From positions 1-64,000 of the forward strand of contig JALEJS010000031.1 in NCBI GenBank assembly GCA_022769545.1: 64,000 nt of DNA, given 5' to 3'. Positions within the stretch are counted from its first letter, which is position 1. Every line of letters starts with the position of its first letter. A program made the translations under genes and the position numbers. This stretch comes from Blautia sp. GTDB taxonomy: Bacteria > Bacillota > Clostridia > Lachnospirales > Lachnospiraceae. This document shows, piece by piece, positions 47,371-56,293 of the stretch. The notes beneath the pieces are model-generated. The model was not told the origin of the DNA. It ran no database searches and saw nothing but the letters and a program-made list of their open reading frames with translations.

Positions 47371-47399
47371 TTGAAAGATATGGGGGGAATCGCTACAAT
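47371..47399 (+). promoter_or_regulatory. Promoter of the nrdD operon
   Basis: TTGAAA (47371-47376) and TACAAT (47394-47399) are separated by 17 bp, 25 bases before the zinc-ribbon gene. Confidence 0.75.
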
Positions 47400-47423
47400 A
47401 TTTATATGAAGGAGTGAGAGAAT

Positions 47424-47672
47424 ATGAGCAAAATCCGATGTCAGATCTGTGACGGACTGATCCGGAACGGCCGGTGCACATGGTGCGGCATGCCTTATAA
47501 AAAAGACGAGGTGCTGTATCATCTGAATGAAAACAGGGATGATCACTACCGCCATGCCACCAGAACAGCACGCCGGATCATGAAGGACAGTGAAATTCCG
47601 CTGGGAGATAAGCAGGCGCCAAAGCGCTCCATCGGCCAGAAGGCTGCATGGAACGGAAAGGAGAAAGCATGA
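47424..47672 (+). CDS. Small zinc-ribbon protein upstream of nrdD
   Basis: An 82-residue basic protein with an N-terminal zinc ribbon (CQIC and CTWC) and a charged, unstructured remainder. Its stop overlaps the nrdD start (ATGA). I do not recognise the family beyond the ribbon. Coupling suggests a role linked to the anaerobic reductase, which is inference. AGGAG precedes the start. Confidence 0.7.
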   Translation: MSKIRCQICDGLIRNGRCTWCGMPYKKDEVLYHLNENRDDHYRHATRTARRIMKDSEIPLGDKQAPKRSIGQKAAWNGKEKA

Positions 47673-49804
47673 TCTACGTAATTAAGAAGGACGGAACGAG
47701 AGAAGAGTTTAACACACAGAAAATTGTGGCGGCGGTCAATAAGTCTGCAGCCAGAATCCTGTATAAATTTTCTCCGGAGGAAGAGGCGTTTATCTGTCAG
47801 TTTGCAGAAGAGCATGCCCGCTCGCTGGGGAAGGAATGCATCGAAATCCAGGAAATGCATAATATTGTGGAAGGTGCGCTGGAACGTGTGAATCCTGCCG
47901 TTGCCAAAAGCTACCGGGACTACCGGAACTATAAGCTGGATTTTATCCATATGATGGATGATGTGTATACCAAAAGTCAGGCGATCCGCTATATCGGAGA
48001 CAAGAGCAATGCCAATACGGACAGTGCTCTGGTCGCCACGAAACGCAGTCTGATCTTTAATGAATTAAATAAAGAGCTGTACCGCAAATTCTTCATGAAC
48101 CGCAATGAGCTGCAGGCGTGTAAGGATGGCTATATTTATATTCATGACCAGTCTGCCAGACTGGATACCATGAACTGCTGTCTGTTCGATGTGGCCTCTG
48201 TGCTGAAGGGCGGCTTTGAAATGGGAAATGTGTGGTATAACGAGCCGAAGACGCTGGATACGGCCTTTGACGTTATGGGGGACATTATTCTCAGTACGGC
48301 TGCGCAGCAGTATGGCGGCTTCACCGTACCGGAGGTGGATAAGATTCTGGCACCCTATGCCCGGAAAAGCTATGACAAATACATTCGGGAATATATGAAA
48401 TACACGGATGAAAGCTGGGACGGAAGACAGGAACGGGCAGTTCAGTATGCGATGGACAAAGTGCGCAGAGATTATGACCAGGGCTGGCAGGGAATTGAAT
48501 ACAAGCTGAATACGGTCGGTTCATCCAGAGGAGATTATCCGTTTGTGACGGTGACGCTCGGCCTGGGGACGGAGCTTTTCGAAAAAATGTGCAGTATCTC
48601 CCTGCTGCAGGTGCATCAGGGCGGACAGGGAAAGACGGGGCATAAAAAGCCGGTGCTTTTCCCGAAAATCGTATTTCTGTATGACGAAGCGCTTCACGGC
48701 CCGGGAAAATGCTGTGAAGATGTTTTTGATGCCGGTGTGGAGTGCTCATCCAAAACCATGTATCCGGACTGGCTCTCCATGACAGGAGAGGGCTATATCT
48801 CCAGCATGTACAAAAAATACAAAAAGGTGATCAGCCCTATGGGATGCCGCGCATTCTTAAGCCCCTGGTATGAGCGGGGCGGTATGGAGCCGGCAGATGA
48901 GGAGGACGTACCGGTGTTTGTGGGCCGCTTTAATGTGGGTGCGGTCAGTCTGCATCTTCCCATGATTCTTGCAAAGGCCCGGTCAGAAAGCCGTGATTTT
49001 TATGAAGTGCTGGATTTTTATCTGGAAATGATCCGCAGTCTTCACATCCGTACCTATGAATATCTGGGACAAATGAAAGCATCCACCAATCCGCTGGCAT
49101 ACTGCGAAGGCGGTTTTTACGGCGGTCATCTCCAGCCGGGAGAGAAAATTGAAAAGATCCTGAAACCCATGACCGCTTCCTTCGGGATTACAGCCCTGAA
49201 TGAGCTGCAGGAATTGTATAATGGAAAATCCATTGCCGAGGACGGTCAGTTTGCACTGGAGGTGCTGCAGTATATCAATCAGAAGGTGAACCAGTTTAAA
49301 AAAGAAGACGGTTATCTGTATGCAATTTACGGAACCCCGGCTGAGAGTCTGTGCGGTCTTCAGGTGGAGCAGTTCCGCAAAAAGTACGGAATCATAAAAG
49401 GGGTATCTGACCGGCCGTATGTGAGCAACAGCTTCCACTGTCATGTGACAGAGGATGTGACGCCCATTGAGAAGCAGGATCTGGAGGGCCGTTTCTGGGA
49501 GCTGTGCAACGGCGGGAAGATCCAGTACGTACGTTATCCCATCAGCTACAATCGGGAAGCAATCCGCACGCTGATTCGCAGAGCCATGAAGCTTGGATAC
49601 TATGAGGGAGTCAATCTTTCTCTGGCCTATTGTGACGACTGCGGTCATGAGGAGCTGGAGATGGATGTGTGTCCGGTGTGCGGTTCCCGAAATCTTACAA
49701 AAATTGACCGAATGAACGGTTATCTTTCCTACAGTCGTGTGCACGGTGATACCCGCCTGAATGCGGCAAAGATGGCAGAGATCGCAGAGCGCAAATCCAT
49801 GTAG
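47669..49804 (+). CDS. nrdD: Anaerobic ribonucleoside-triphosphate reductase
   Basis: Oxygen-sensitive class III reductase making deoxynucleotides. The 711 residues show an N-terminal ATP cone (YVIKKDGTREEFNTQKIVAAV), the catalytic core, a C-terminal zinc site (CDDCG and CPVCG), and the glycyl-radical motif RMNGYL close to the end. The start at 47669 follows AAAGGAG. The activating enzyme NrdG is not next to it, which is unusual, and it must be supplied from elsewhere. It is followed by a truncated ATP-grasp gene. Confidence 0.95.
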   Translation: MIYVIKKDGTREEFNTQKIVAAVNKSAARILYKFSPEEEAFICQFAEEHARSLGKECIEIQEMHNIVEGALERVNPAVAKSYRDYRNYKLDFIHMMDDVYTKSQAIRYIGDKSNANTDSALVATKRSLIFNELNKELYRKFFMNRNELQACKDGYIYIHDQSARLDTMNCCLFDVASVLKGGFEMGNVWYNEPKTLDTAFDVMGDIILSTAAQQYGGFTVPEVDKILAPYARKSYDKYIREYMKYTDESWDGRQERAVQYAMDKVRRDYDQGWQGIEYKLNTVGSSRGDYPFVTVTLGLGTELFEKMCSISLLQVHQGGQGKTGHKKPVLFPKIVFLYDEALHGPGKCCEDVFDAGVECSSKTMYPDWLSMTGEGYISSMYKKYKKVISPMGCRAFLSPWYERGGMEPADEEDVPVFVGRFNVGAVSLHLPMILAKARSESRDFYEVLDFYLEMIRSLHIRTYEYLGQMKASTNPLAYCEGGFYGGHLQPGEKIEKILKPMTASFGITALNELQELYNGKSIAEDGQFALEVLQYINQKVNQFKKEDGYLYAIYGTPAESLCGLQVEQFRKKYGIIKGVSDRPYVSNSFHCHVTEDVTPIEKQDLEGRFWELCNGGKIQYVRYPISYNREAIRTLIRRAMKLGYYEGVNLSLAYCDDCGHEELEMDVCPVCGSRNLTKIDRMNGYLSYSRVHGDTRLNAAKMAEIAERKSM

Positions 49805-49842
49805 CGGAAAAGACAAAACAGGAAGAAAAAAACGGTGTCAAT

Positions 49843-50841
49843 GTGCTGGGAATCGGCGATGCGCCCTATGATTCTCTGGAGGAGTCAGTCAAAGCTTCAC
49901 TGACGGAATATTATTATGTGAGAAACATGGAAAATTACGATGACATGTACCGTGCCGTTGCGTTTTTTGCCTCAAAATATGGAAGGATTGACTGGATCGA
50001 ATCAAACAATGAATACTGGCTGGAGCAGGATGCCCGTCTTCGGACAGATTTTAATGTGAATACAGGAATAAAAAGCGACAATATTCTGTTTTTCAAAAGC
50101 AAGGCGGCAATGAAAACGAAATATGAGCAGGGGGGAATCCCCACGGCCAGAGGACATAAAATCACAGGATATGCGGATACGGCTGAGTTTATTTCGAAAG
50201 TTGGCTATCCGGTAATTGCAAAACCGGAGAACGGGGTGGGAGCTGCCGATACATATACGATAAAGAATGCGGATGATCTGAAACACTTTTTTGAGACGAA
50301 ACCGGAGGAGGCTTACGTATGTGAGGAGTTTATTACCGGAGACATTTGTTCCTACGATGCCATTGCAGATGCAGCCGGGGAACCGCTGTTTGAGTCCATG
50401 ACCGTATGGCCGCCTTCCATTGCGGATATTGTAAATCAGGATCTGGATCTGGCATATTATACCCACAGGGAGGTTCCGGAGTCCCTGCGTACGCTGGGAA
50501 GAAAAACCATCAAAGCCTTTGGGGCTTTTAACCGGTTTGTCCATCTGGAATTTTTCCGGCTGACAAAACCCAGGAAGGAGCTGGGAGAAGTCGGCGATTT
50601 CGTGGCGCTGGAGGTGAATATGAGACCGGCCGGAGGCTATACGCCGGACATGATGAACTATGCCCACAGTGTGGACGTATATCAGATTTGGGCCGATATG
50701 GTAACCACAGGAAAACGCATTGTGCCCGAGCCGGCAAAAGAGTATTTCTGCGCCTATGCCAGCCGAAAGGATGGAAAAAATAAACCCGGATGCCGAAAGG
50801 ATATCTTCCGTACCGGGATTTTAACGGCCGAATCGGAATAA
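49843..50841 (+). CDS. ATP-grasp protein, apparently N-terminally truncated
   Basis: A 332-residue ATP-grasp family protein (carbamoyl-phosphate-synthase-like ligases). Residues include VLGIGDAPYD at the very start, the ATP-binding region YPVIAKPENGVGAADTYTI, and a metal-binding EVNMRPAGG near the end. Family members known to me have about 30 residues (a first beta strand and helix) before LGIGD. Here the only start is GTG 49843, with a poor ribosome site. Upstream in frame, a stop (49747) and no other start exist. It may be a deletion remnant, a reinitiation product of nrdD, or a start I have misjudged. Substrate unknown. Confidence 0.7.
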   Translation: MLGIGDAPYDSLEESVKASLTEYYYVRNMENYDDMYRAVAFFASKYGRIDWIESNNEYWLEQDARLRTDFNVNTGIKSDNILFFKSKAAMKTKYEQGGIPTARGHKITGYADTAEFISKVGYPVIAKPENGVGAADTYTIKNADDLKHFFETKPEEAYVCEEFITGDICSYDAIADAAGEPLFESMTVWPPSIADIVNQDLDLAYYTHREVPESLRTLGRKTIKAFGAFNRFVHLEFFRLTKPRKELGEVGDFVALEVNMRPAGGYTPDMMNYAHSVDVYQIWADMVTTGKRIVPEPAKEYFCAYASRKDGKNKPGCRKDIFRTGILTAESE

Positions 50842-50851
50842 ATGATGCAGA

Positions 50852-50938
50852 GAATGGCATACTAAAAAGGAGTTTGGAGTATGCCATTCACTTTGCACAG
50901 AAGATTTTTCTGGCATACTCCGAAGCAAAAGTGCAAGG
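50852..50938 (+). promoter_or_regulatory. Structured leader with alternative hairpins and possible pseudoknot
   Basis: Three arms compete. GAATGGCATACT (50852-50863) is the perfect complement of AGTATGCCATTC (50878-50889). The latter region, GGAGTATGCC (50876-50885), can instead pair with GGCATACTCC (50912-50921) over 10 bp. In that second form, CTTTGCAC (50891-50898) in the loop can pair with GTGCAAGG (50931-50938), giving an H-type pseudoknot that would cover the ribosome site of ATG 50947. An in-frame ATG (50881), with its own AAGGAG, sits in the first hairpin. No known riboswitch class was recognised. Confidence 0.65.
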
Positions 50939-50946
50939 AGGGTGTT

Positions 50947-51657
50947 ATGCGGGAAGTATTTTATATTATATTGCTTTCACTGGGATCGATTCTCTCTATT
51001 TTTATTCTCACCAAACTGATGGGGTACCGGCAGATGTCACAGATGAGTATGTTTGATTACGTAAACGGCATTACCATCGGTTCCATTGCGGCGGAGATGG
51101 CCACTTCACTGGAAGAAAATTTCGTTCAACCGCTGACTGCCATGATTGTCTATGCAGCTGCGGCTCTTTTTTTATCCTGGCTTGGATCCAAATCCATAAA
51201 GGCCCGAAGAATCATCGAAGGAACACCGCTGATTCTCATGAACAACGGAGAGCTTTACCGGGATAACCTGAAAAAAGCCAAGATCGATGTGACAGAGTTT
51301 CTGGTTCAGTGCAGGGTGAACGGTTATTTTGATGTTTCCAGGCTGGAGACGGCAATTCTGGAGGGAAACGGAAAGATCAGCTTTTTGCCCAGAGCATCTG
51401 ACCGTCCGGCAACGCCTTCCGATATGAATTTGTCTCCGGAACAGGATTTTTTGGTGGCAAATGTGATTCTGGACGGAAAGCTCATGAGAGAAAATCTCCG
51501 GCATACAGGGAGGGATGAGAAATGGCTGATGAGTCAGATCAAAGGGCAGGGGGCCGGGGATGTTTCCGATGTACTCCTTGCAACCTGTGATTCCCTGGGT
51601 CAGGTGACGGTATTTCTGAAAAATGCGAAGAAAAATGCGAAAAATGTTCTGATGTAG
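50947..51657 (+). CDS. DUF421 membrane protein, YetF/YcaP family
   Basis: A 236-residue protein with two or three N-terminal membrane segments and a cytoplasmic C-terminal domain typical of the DUF421 family, including GTPLILMNNGELYRDNLKKAKI and EFLVQCRVNGYFDVSRLETAILEGNGKISF. The function is not established. I prefer ATG 50947, preceded by AAGGAGGG, because it gives the family N-terminus. An in-frame ATG at 50881, also with a ribosome site, would add 22 basic and aromatic residues and give 258. Confidence 0.85.
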   Translation: MREVFYIILLSLGSILSIFILTKLMGYRQMSQMSMFDYVNGITIGSIAAEMATSLEENFVQPLTAMIVYAAAALFLSWLGSKSIKARRIIEGTPLILMNNGELYRDNLKKAKIDVTEFLVQCRVNGYFDVSRLETAILEGNGKISFLPRASDRPATPSDMNLSPEQDFLVANVILDGKLMRENLRHTGRDEKWLMSQIKGQGAGDVSDVLLATCDSLGQVTVFLKNAKKNAKNVLM

Positions 51658-51678
51658 TGGTACGTCGGCATAAGAAAG

Positions 51679-51718
51679 GCGACTGCATGGCCAGTGATTG
51701 GCTATGTGGCCGCTTTTT
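51679..51718 (+). terminator. Terminator after DUF421 gene
   Basis: Bases 51679-51693 pair with 51699-51713 (15 bp, one mismatch, three G-T pairs), followed by five T. Confidence 0.8.
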
Positions 51719-51816
51719 GCATATACTGTAAAGAGACTGTTCTATTAAGGTATGCAAAAATATGAGAAATTATGTGATGACATCATTGGATGCAGAAAAA
51801 AGTGAAAGGCTTTTGT

Positions 51817-51845
51817 TTTACAGCAGCTCTTTTTTCTGCTAAGAT
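51817..51845 (+). promoter_or_regulatory. Possible promoter of the MATE gene
   Basis: TTTACA (51817-51822) and TAAGAT (51840-51845) with 17-bp spacing, about 70 bases before the start. Confidence 0.5.
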
Positions 51846-51912
51846 AAGGGGAGCTGTTTCAGAAAGACCACGGAACAAAAGCGGTCAGCGGGAAAAGAGG
51901 TAAGGAAAGAAT

Positions 51913-53274
51913 ATGTGGACAAAGGATAAACAGTTTTACCGCTCATTTTTTTCGGTATGCATCGTGCTGATGCTTCAGAATATTATTGTGATCAGTGTGA
52001 ATCTGGCAGATAACATCATGCTGGGTGGATACAGTGAGAATGCGCTGTCAGGAGCGGCGGCGGTAAATCAGATTCAGTTTGTTTTTCAGCAGCTTCTGAC
52101 AGCTGCCGGAGAAGGTGTCGTGATTATCGGAAGTCAGTACTGGGGGAAACGGCAGCCGGATGCCGTGAAAAAGATCATGGCAACGGCGCTTCGGACGGGG
52201 CTGGCGTTCGGAGGAATTCTGTTTCTTCTGGTCAGTCTGTTTCCGTTTCAGGTGATCGGTCTGTTCACGGAAAATCAGGCGATCGTCCGGGAAGGGGTCC
52301 GGTATCTGCAGATCATCCGGTTCACCTATCTGTTTTTTGCCGTGACGATGATCGTGGAGGCGGCTTTGCGCTGTGCGGAGATGGTAAAAATTTCTCTGTG
52401 GCTTTCGGTGATGACCTTTTTTGTGAACTGCGGGATCAATTACGTGCTGATCTACGGAAGATTCGGAGCTCCGGAGCTGGGAATTCAGGGGGCGGCCATC
52501 GGAACGCTGACGGCCAGGATCCTTGAGTGCGTTGTGGTGCTGCTGTATGCCGGGAAGCGTACGCATGGGCTGTATTTCCGACCGGCGGAACTGTTCCGGG
52601 AAAGCAGGCAGCTTCGGAGAGATTACTTTGCCACGGTCATATCCATGATGGTGGTGCAGGGACTGTGGGGGCTGAACAATGCCCTGCAGACAATGATCCT
52701 TGGACATCTGTCAGACAGTGCCATTGCAGCCGGCAGCATTTCTTCGACACTTTATCTGCTTTTGAAATCCATGTCGGTAGGTGCAGCCTCCGCTGCAGCG
52801 ATTATCGTGGGGCAGACGGTGGGCTCCGGCAAATATGAAAAAGTGAAAGAATATGCAAAGACCATGCAGGTGCTGTTTCTGCTCATAGGAATCGTTTCCG
52901 GTACTCTGCTGTTTTTCGTACGGATACCGGTTCTTCGGCTGTATGATCTCTCGGGGGAAACCAGGCAGCTGGCGAACACGTTCCTGATGCTGCAGTGCAT
53001 TGTCTGTGTGGGAATGTCTTATCAGATGCCTGTGAACAACGGGATCATCCGGGGAGGCGGAAGCCCGCAGTTTGGTGTCAAGCTGGATATCATCAGTATC
53101 TGGCTGATTGTGCTGCCGGTGTCGTTTGTTATGGCCTTTGTGGTGAAGGCATCGCCGGTAGTTGTGTTCTGCTGCCTGAATGCAGACCAGGTATTTAAAT
53201 GTCTTCCTTCCGCAATCAAGGTGAATAAGGGACACTGGATCCGGAAGCTGACCCGGGAAGAACAGGAAATTTGA
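51913..53274 (+). CDS. MATE-family efflux transporter
   Basis: A 453-residue twelve-helix multidrug and toxin extrusion protein that exports cationic compounds using Na+ or H+. It contains the N-terminal family region VNLADNIMLGGYSENALSGAAAVNQ and a second homologous half with GAASAAAIIVGQTVGSG. AGAGGTAAGGA precedes the ATG. It is monocistronic. Its substrate cannot be deduced. Confidence 0.92.
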   Translation: MWTKDKQFYRSFFSVCIVLMLQNIIVISVNLADNIMLGGYSENALSGAAAVNQIQFVFQQLLTAAGEGVVIIGSQYWGKRQPDAVKKIMATALRTGLAFGGILFLLVSLFPFQVIGLFTENQAIVREGVRYLQIIRFTYLFFAVTMIVEAALRCAEMVKISLWLSVMTFFVNCGINYVLIYGRFGAPELGIQGAAIGTLTARILECVVVLLYAGKRTHGLYFRPAELFRESRQLRRDYFATVISMMVVQGLWGLNNALQTMILGHLSDSAIAAGSISSTLYLLLKSMSVGAASAAAIIVGQTVGSGKYEKVKEYAKTMQVLFLLIGIVSGTLLFFVRIPVLRLYDLSGETRQLANTFLMLQCIVCVGMSYQMPVNNGIIRGGGSPQFGVKLDIISIWLIVLPVSFVMAFVVKASPVVVFCCLNADQVFKCLPSAIKVNKGHWIRKLTREEQEI

Positions 53275-53291
53275 GTTCCGGAAATCTCCTC

Positions 53292-53320
53292 TTGAAAAAC
53301 GAACGTATGTTTGGTAATAT
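53292..53320 (+). promoter_or_regulatory. Promoter with LexA (SOS) operator
   Basis: CGAACGTATGTTTG (53300-53313) matches every position of the Gram-positive LexA/DinR consensus CGAACRNRYGTTYG. It lies exactly between TTGAAA (53292-53297) and TAATAT (53315-53320), which have 17-bp spacing, so LexA would block RNA polymerase. The downstream gene is a Y-family polymerase. Confidence 0.9.
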
Positions 53321-53344
53321 GAGAACAGGAGGAGGCGATGGACA

Positions 53345-54868
53345 ATGGTAAAAGACAGAAGAGTGTATGCGGCGATTGATCTGAAATCGTTTTATGCTTC
53401 CGTGGAGTGCCGGGAGAGAGGTCTGGATCCGCTGAAGACAAATCTGGTGGTGGCGGATGCCAGCCGTACGCAGAAGACAATCTGTCTTGCGGTGTCTCCT
53501 GCGCTGAAGGCATATGGAATTCCGGGCCGGCCGCGCCTGTTTGAGGTGGTGCAGAAGACCGCGCAGATCAATGCGCAGCGGAGGCTGCGTGCCCCGGGAG
53601 GAAAATTTACAGGTGCATCTTCGGATGCGGATGAACTGCAGGCACATCCGGAATATGAACTCGCCTATATCACGGCAGTTCCGCGGATGGCACGATATAT
53701 GGAATACAGCACCAGGATATACGAAATATATCTGAAATACATTGCGCCGGAAGATATCCATGTATATTCCATTGATGAGGTGATGATGGATGTGACCGAT
53801 TATCTCAGGGCCTGCGGGACGGATGCCAGAGAACTGGTGCGCAGGATCATCAGAGATATTTACCGGGAGACCGGGATCACAGCCACAGCCGGAATCGGTA
53901 CCAATCTGTACCTGTGCAAGGTGGCCATGGACATTCAGGCGAAGCATGCGCCGCCGGATGAGGCAGGGGTGCGCATGGCCTGCCTGGATGAGGCATCCTA
54001 CCGGCAGCAGCTGTGGGACCACCGGCCGCTGACGGATTTCTGGAGAGTCGGAAGTGGGTATGCGAAAAAGCTGGCGGAGCACGGAATGTTTACCATGGGA
54101 GATGTGGCGCGCTGTTCCATTGGAAAGTGGGACAACTATCATAATGAAGAACTGCTGTACCGCCTGTTCGGAGTGAATGCGGAGCTTCTGATCGATCATG
54201 CGTGGGGCTGGGAGCCCTGTACCATTGCAGACATTAAGGCGTACCGCCCTCAGGACAGCAGTGTGGGTTCCGGACAGGTCCTGCATTGTCCCTATGAATT
54301 TGAAAAGGCACGTCTGGTCACACGGGAGATGGCAGAGCAGCTTGCTCTGAGTCTGGTGGAAAAACATCAGGTGACGGATCAGATGGTGCTGACGGTGGGA
54401 TATGACATTGAAAATCTGAAAAGAGAAAATATTCACTACCGTGGAAAAATAAAGACCGATCACTACGGAAGAAAAGTGCCGGGACATGCCCATGGCACGG
54501 TGAATCTGCCGGACAGAACTTCTTCTGCCGGACAGATTGCGGATGCAGTGCTGGGACTGTATGACAGGATCGTGGACAGAAATCTTCTGATCCGGCGGAT
54601 CACGATCTCGGCCAATAAGGTGGTGGATGAGAGTATGGCAAAAGAAAAGGAAGAATTCCGCCAGATGGGGCTGTTCGATGATTATGATGTGCCGGATCGG
54701 GAAAAGATAAGCCAAAAGGAAGCACTGGACCGGGAGCGTCGGATGCAGGAAGCCATGCTTCATATCCGGAGAAAGTTTGGGAACAATGCGATCCTGAAAG
54801 GCTCGAGCCTGCAGGAGGGAGCCACGGCCAGGATGCGGAACCAGCAGATCGGAGGTCACAGGGCCTGA
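53345..54868 (+). CDS. Y-family DNA polymerase, UmuC-like
   Basis: Translesion DNA polymerase. The 507 residues include the palm acidic residues AAIDLKSFYASVEC and IDEVMMDVT, the fingers region, the helix-hairpin-helix WRVGSGYAKKLAEHGMFTMGD and a C-terminal little-finger domain. The start at 53345 follows GGAGGCG by 8 bases. With its upstream LexA box it is an SOS gene. The YolD-like gene follows 66 bases later, so both may be induced together. Confidence 0.93.
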   Translation: MVKDRRVYAAIDLKSFYASVECRERGLDPLKTNLVVADASRTQKTICLAVSPALKAYGIPGRPRLFEVVQKTAQINAQRRLRAPGGKFTGASSDADELQAHPEYELAYITAVPRMARYMEYSTRIYEIYLKYIAPEDIHVYSIDEVMMDVTDYLRACGTDARELVRRIIRDIYRETGITATAGIGTNLYLCKVAMDIQAKHAPPDEAGVRMACLDEASYRQQLWDHRPLTDFWRVGSGYAKKLAEHGMFTMGDVARCSIGKWDNYHNEELLYRLFGVNAELLIDHAWGWEPCTIADIKAYRPQDSSVGSGQVLHCPYEFEKARLVTREMAEQLALSLVEKHQVTDQMVLTVGYDIENLKRENIHYRGKIKTDHYGRKVPGHAHGTVNLPDRTSSAGQIADAVLGLYDRIVDRNLLIRRITISANKVVDESMAKEKEEFRQMGLFDDYDVPDREKISQKEALDRERRMQEAMLHIRRKFGNNAILKGSSLQEGATARMRNQQIGGHRA

Positions 54869-54934
54869 CCGGGACATGCGGGCGGTTCGTGAAATGGTCT
54901 GCGCGAACGGCATCGGGCCGGAAAAGGAGGAATT

Positions 54935-55378
54935 ATGCGAAACAGCAGTGTTTATGACGACATGCTCCATCTTCCCCATCACACATCACGGACGCACCCC
55001 CATATGGACCGTATCACCCGGGCGGCACAGTTTGCACCGTTCGCTGCGCTGACCGGACATGGGGCGGCGATTCAGGAAACGGCCAGGCTGACACAGCAAA
55101 AGAGAGAGCTGGATGAGAACAGCAGAGAACTGCTGGACTATCGGCTGCAGCTTATCCGAAGCTGCGCAGATCCCCATCCGGAGCTGTGTGTTACTTTTTT
55201 TGTTCCGGATGAGAAAAAGGACGGCGGAAGATATGAGACCGTTCGGGGGAAACTGAAAAAAATCGACACGCAAGCCAGGATGCTTGTGATGGAGGACGGG
55301 AGAAAAATCCCCATTGCGGAAACGGAGAAAATAGAGGGAAAGCTGTTTCAGGAAGAGGGGAATCTGTGGTATGATTAA
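54935..55378 (+). CDS. YolD-like SOS-associated protein
   Basis: A 147-residue YolD-like protein: the conserved DRITRAAQFAPFAALTGH near the N-terminus, a coiled central helix, and a short beta-rich tail (YETVRGKLKKIDTQARMLVMEDGRKIPI). YolD-family proteins are found beside Y-family polymerases, as here. The role is unknown, but partnership with the polymerase is likely. AAAGGAGG precedes the start. Confidence 0.85.
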   Translation: MRNSSVYDDMLHLPHHTSRTHPHMDRITRAAQFAPFAALTGHGAAIQETARLTQQKRELDENSRELLDYRLQLIRSCADPHPELCVTFFVPDEKKDGGRYETVRGKLKKIDTQARMLVMEDGRKIPIAETEKIEGKLFQEEGNLWYD

Positions 55379-55410
55379 AAGAAAACAAAAAAGCAAAGGA
55401 GGCAGACAGT

Positions 55411-56262
55411 GTGGAACGGGCAGATATAGCGATCATCGGGACCGGACCGGCGGGAATCTCCGCGGCAATCACGGCGACGGTGCGAAATAAAAAGATACTT
55501 TTGTTTGGAAGCCGGAATCTGAGCGACAAGATCCGGAAGGCACAGGAAATCCTGAATTATCCCGGAATGCCCGGACTGACCGGGCCGGAGCTGGCGGAAA
55601 GCTTTCACAGACATCTGAAGGAACTGGATATTCCGATCACGGAGAAAAAAGTGAATGCAGTGTATGCGATGGGGGATTATTTTGGAATCCAGGCATCGGG
55701 TGAAATGTATGAGGCATCCAGTGTGATCCTGGCAACCGGCGTTGTGATGGGGAAACCGCTGGAGGGAGAGAAAGAGCTTCTCGGAAGAGGCGTCAGTTAC
55801 TGTGCGACCTGCGATGCCATGTTTTACCGGAATAAAACGGTGGCAGTGGTCGGATATCATGAGGAGGCAGAGGCGGAAGCGGATTATCTTGCGGAAATTG
55901 TGGGAAAGGTATATTATTTTCCTGTGTATAAAAAAGAACCGCATGTCAGCTGTCAGGTGGAGATCATCCGGGAAATCCCCCTTGCGGTGCTGGGAGATAC
56001 CAGAGTGGAAGGACTGCGGACAAAAACAGGAGAGCATCCGGTGGATGGTGTTTTTATCCTGCGGGATGCAGTGGCACCGGAGCAGCTGGTGCCCGGGCTT
56101 TCCGGGCATGGCGCGCACGTGGATGTGGATCTTCAGATGCGTACCGGTATCCCCGGTCTGTTTGCCTGCGGGGATCTGACCGGAAAGCCTTACCAGTATA
56201 TCAAGGCGGCCGGACAGGGGAATGTGGCAGCGCTGTCGGCTGTGGCTTATCTCAGCCGGTGA
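55411..56262 (+). CDS. Thioredoxin reductase-like flavoprotein lacking NADPH motif
   Basis: A 283-residue flavoprotein of the thioredoxin-reductase fold. The FAD motif IIGTGPAGISAA, the redox disulphide CATC in SYCATCDAMF and the FAD-side FACGDLTG are intact. The NADPH loop, normally GGGDSA with an HRRD motif, reads GYHEEA and YKKEPH, so NADPH binding is doubtful. Ferredoxin-dependent flavin thioredoxin reductases of clostridia have the same kind of change, so ferredoxin may be the donor (inference). GTG start behind AAAGGAGGC. The thioredoxin gene follows within 31 bases. Confidence 0.85.
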   Translation: MERADIAIIGTGPAGISAAITATVRNKKILLFGSRNLSDKIRKAQEILNYPGMPGLTGPELAESFHRHLKELDIPITEKKVNAVYAMGDYFGIQASGEMYEASSVILATGVVMGKPLEGEKELLGRGVSYCATCDAMFYRNKTVAVVGYHEEAEAEADYLAEIVGKVYYFPVYKKEPHVSCQVEIIREIPLAVLGDTRVEGLRTKTGEHPVDGVFILRDAVAPEQLVPGLSGHGAHVDVDLQMRTGIPGLFACGDLTGKPYQYIKAAGQGNVAALSAVAYLSR

Positions 56263-56293
56263 ATCAGATTGCGTGAATATGGAGGAAATGATT

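Noticed and set aside
50790-51056. 88-residue plus-strand ORF across the structured leader
   Set aside because: It overlaps two better-supported genes in another frame and has no ribosome site or family.
53216-54982. 588-residue minus-strand ORF opposite the polymerase gene
   Set aside because: Shadow of the Y-family polymerase frame, with no recognisable motif.
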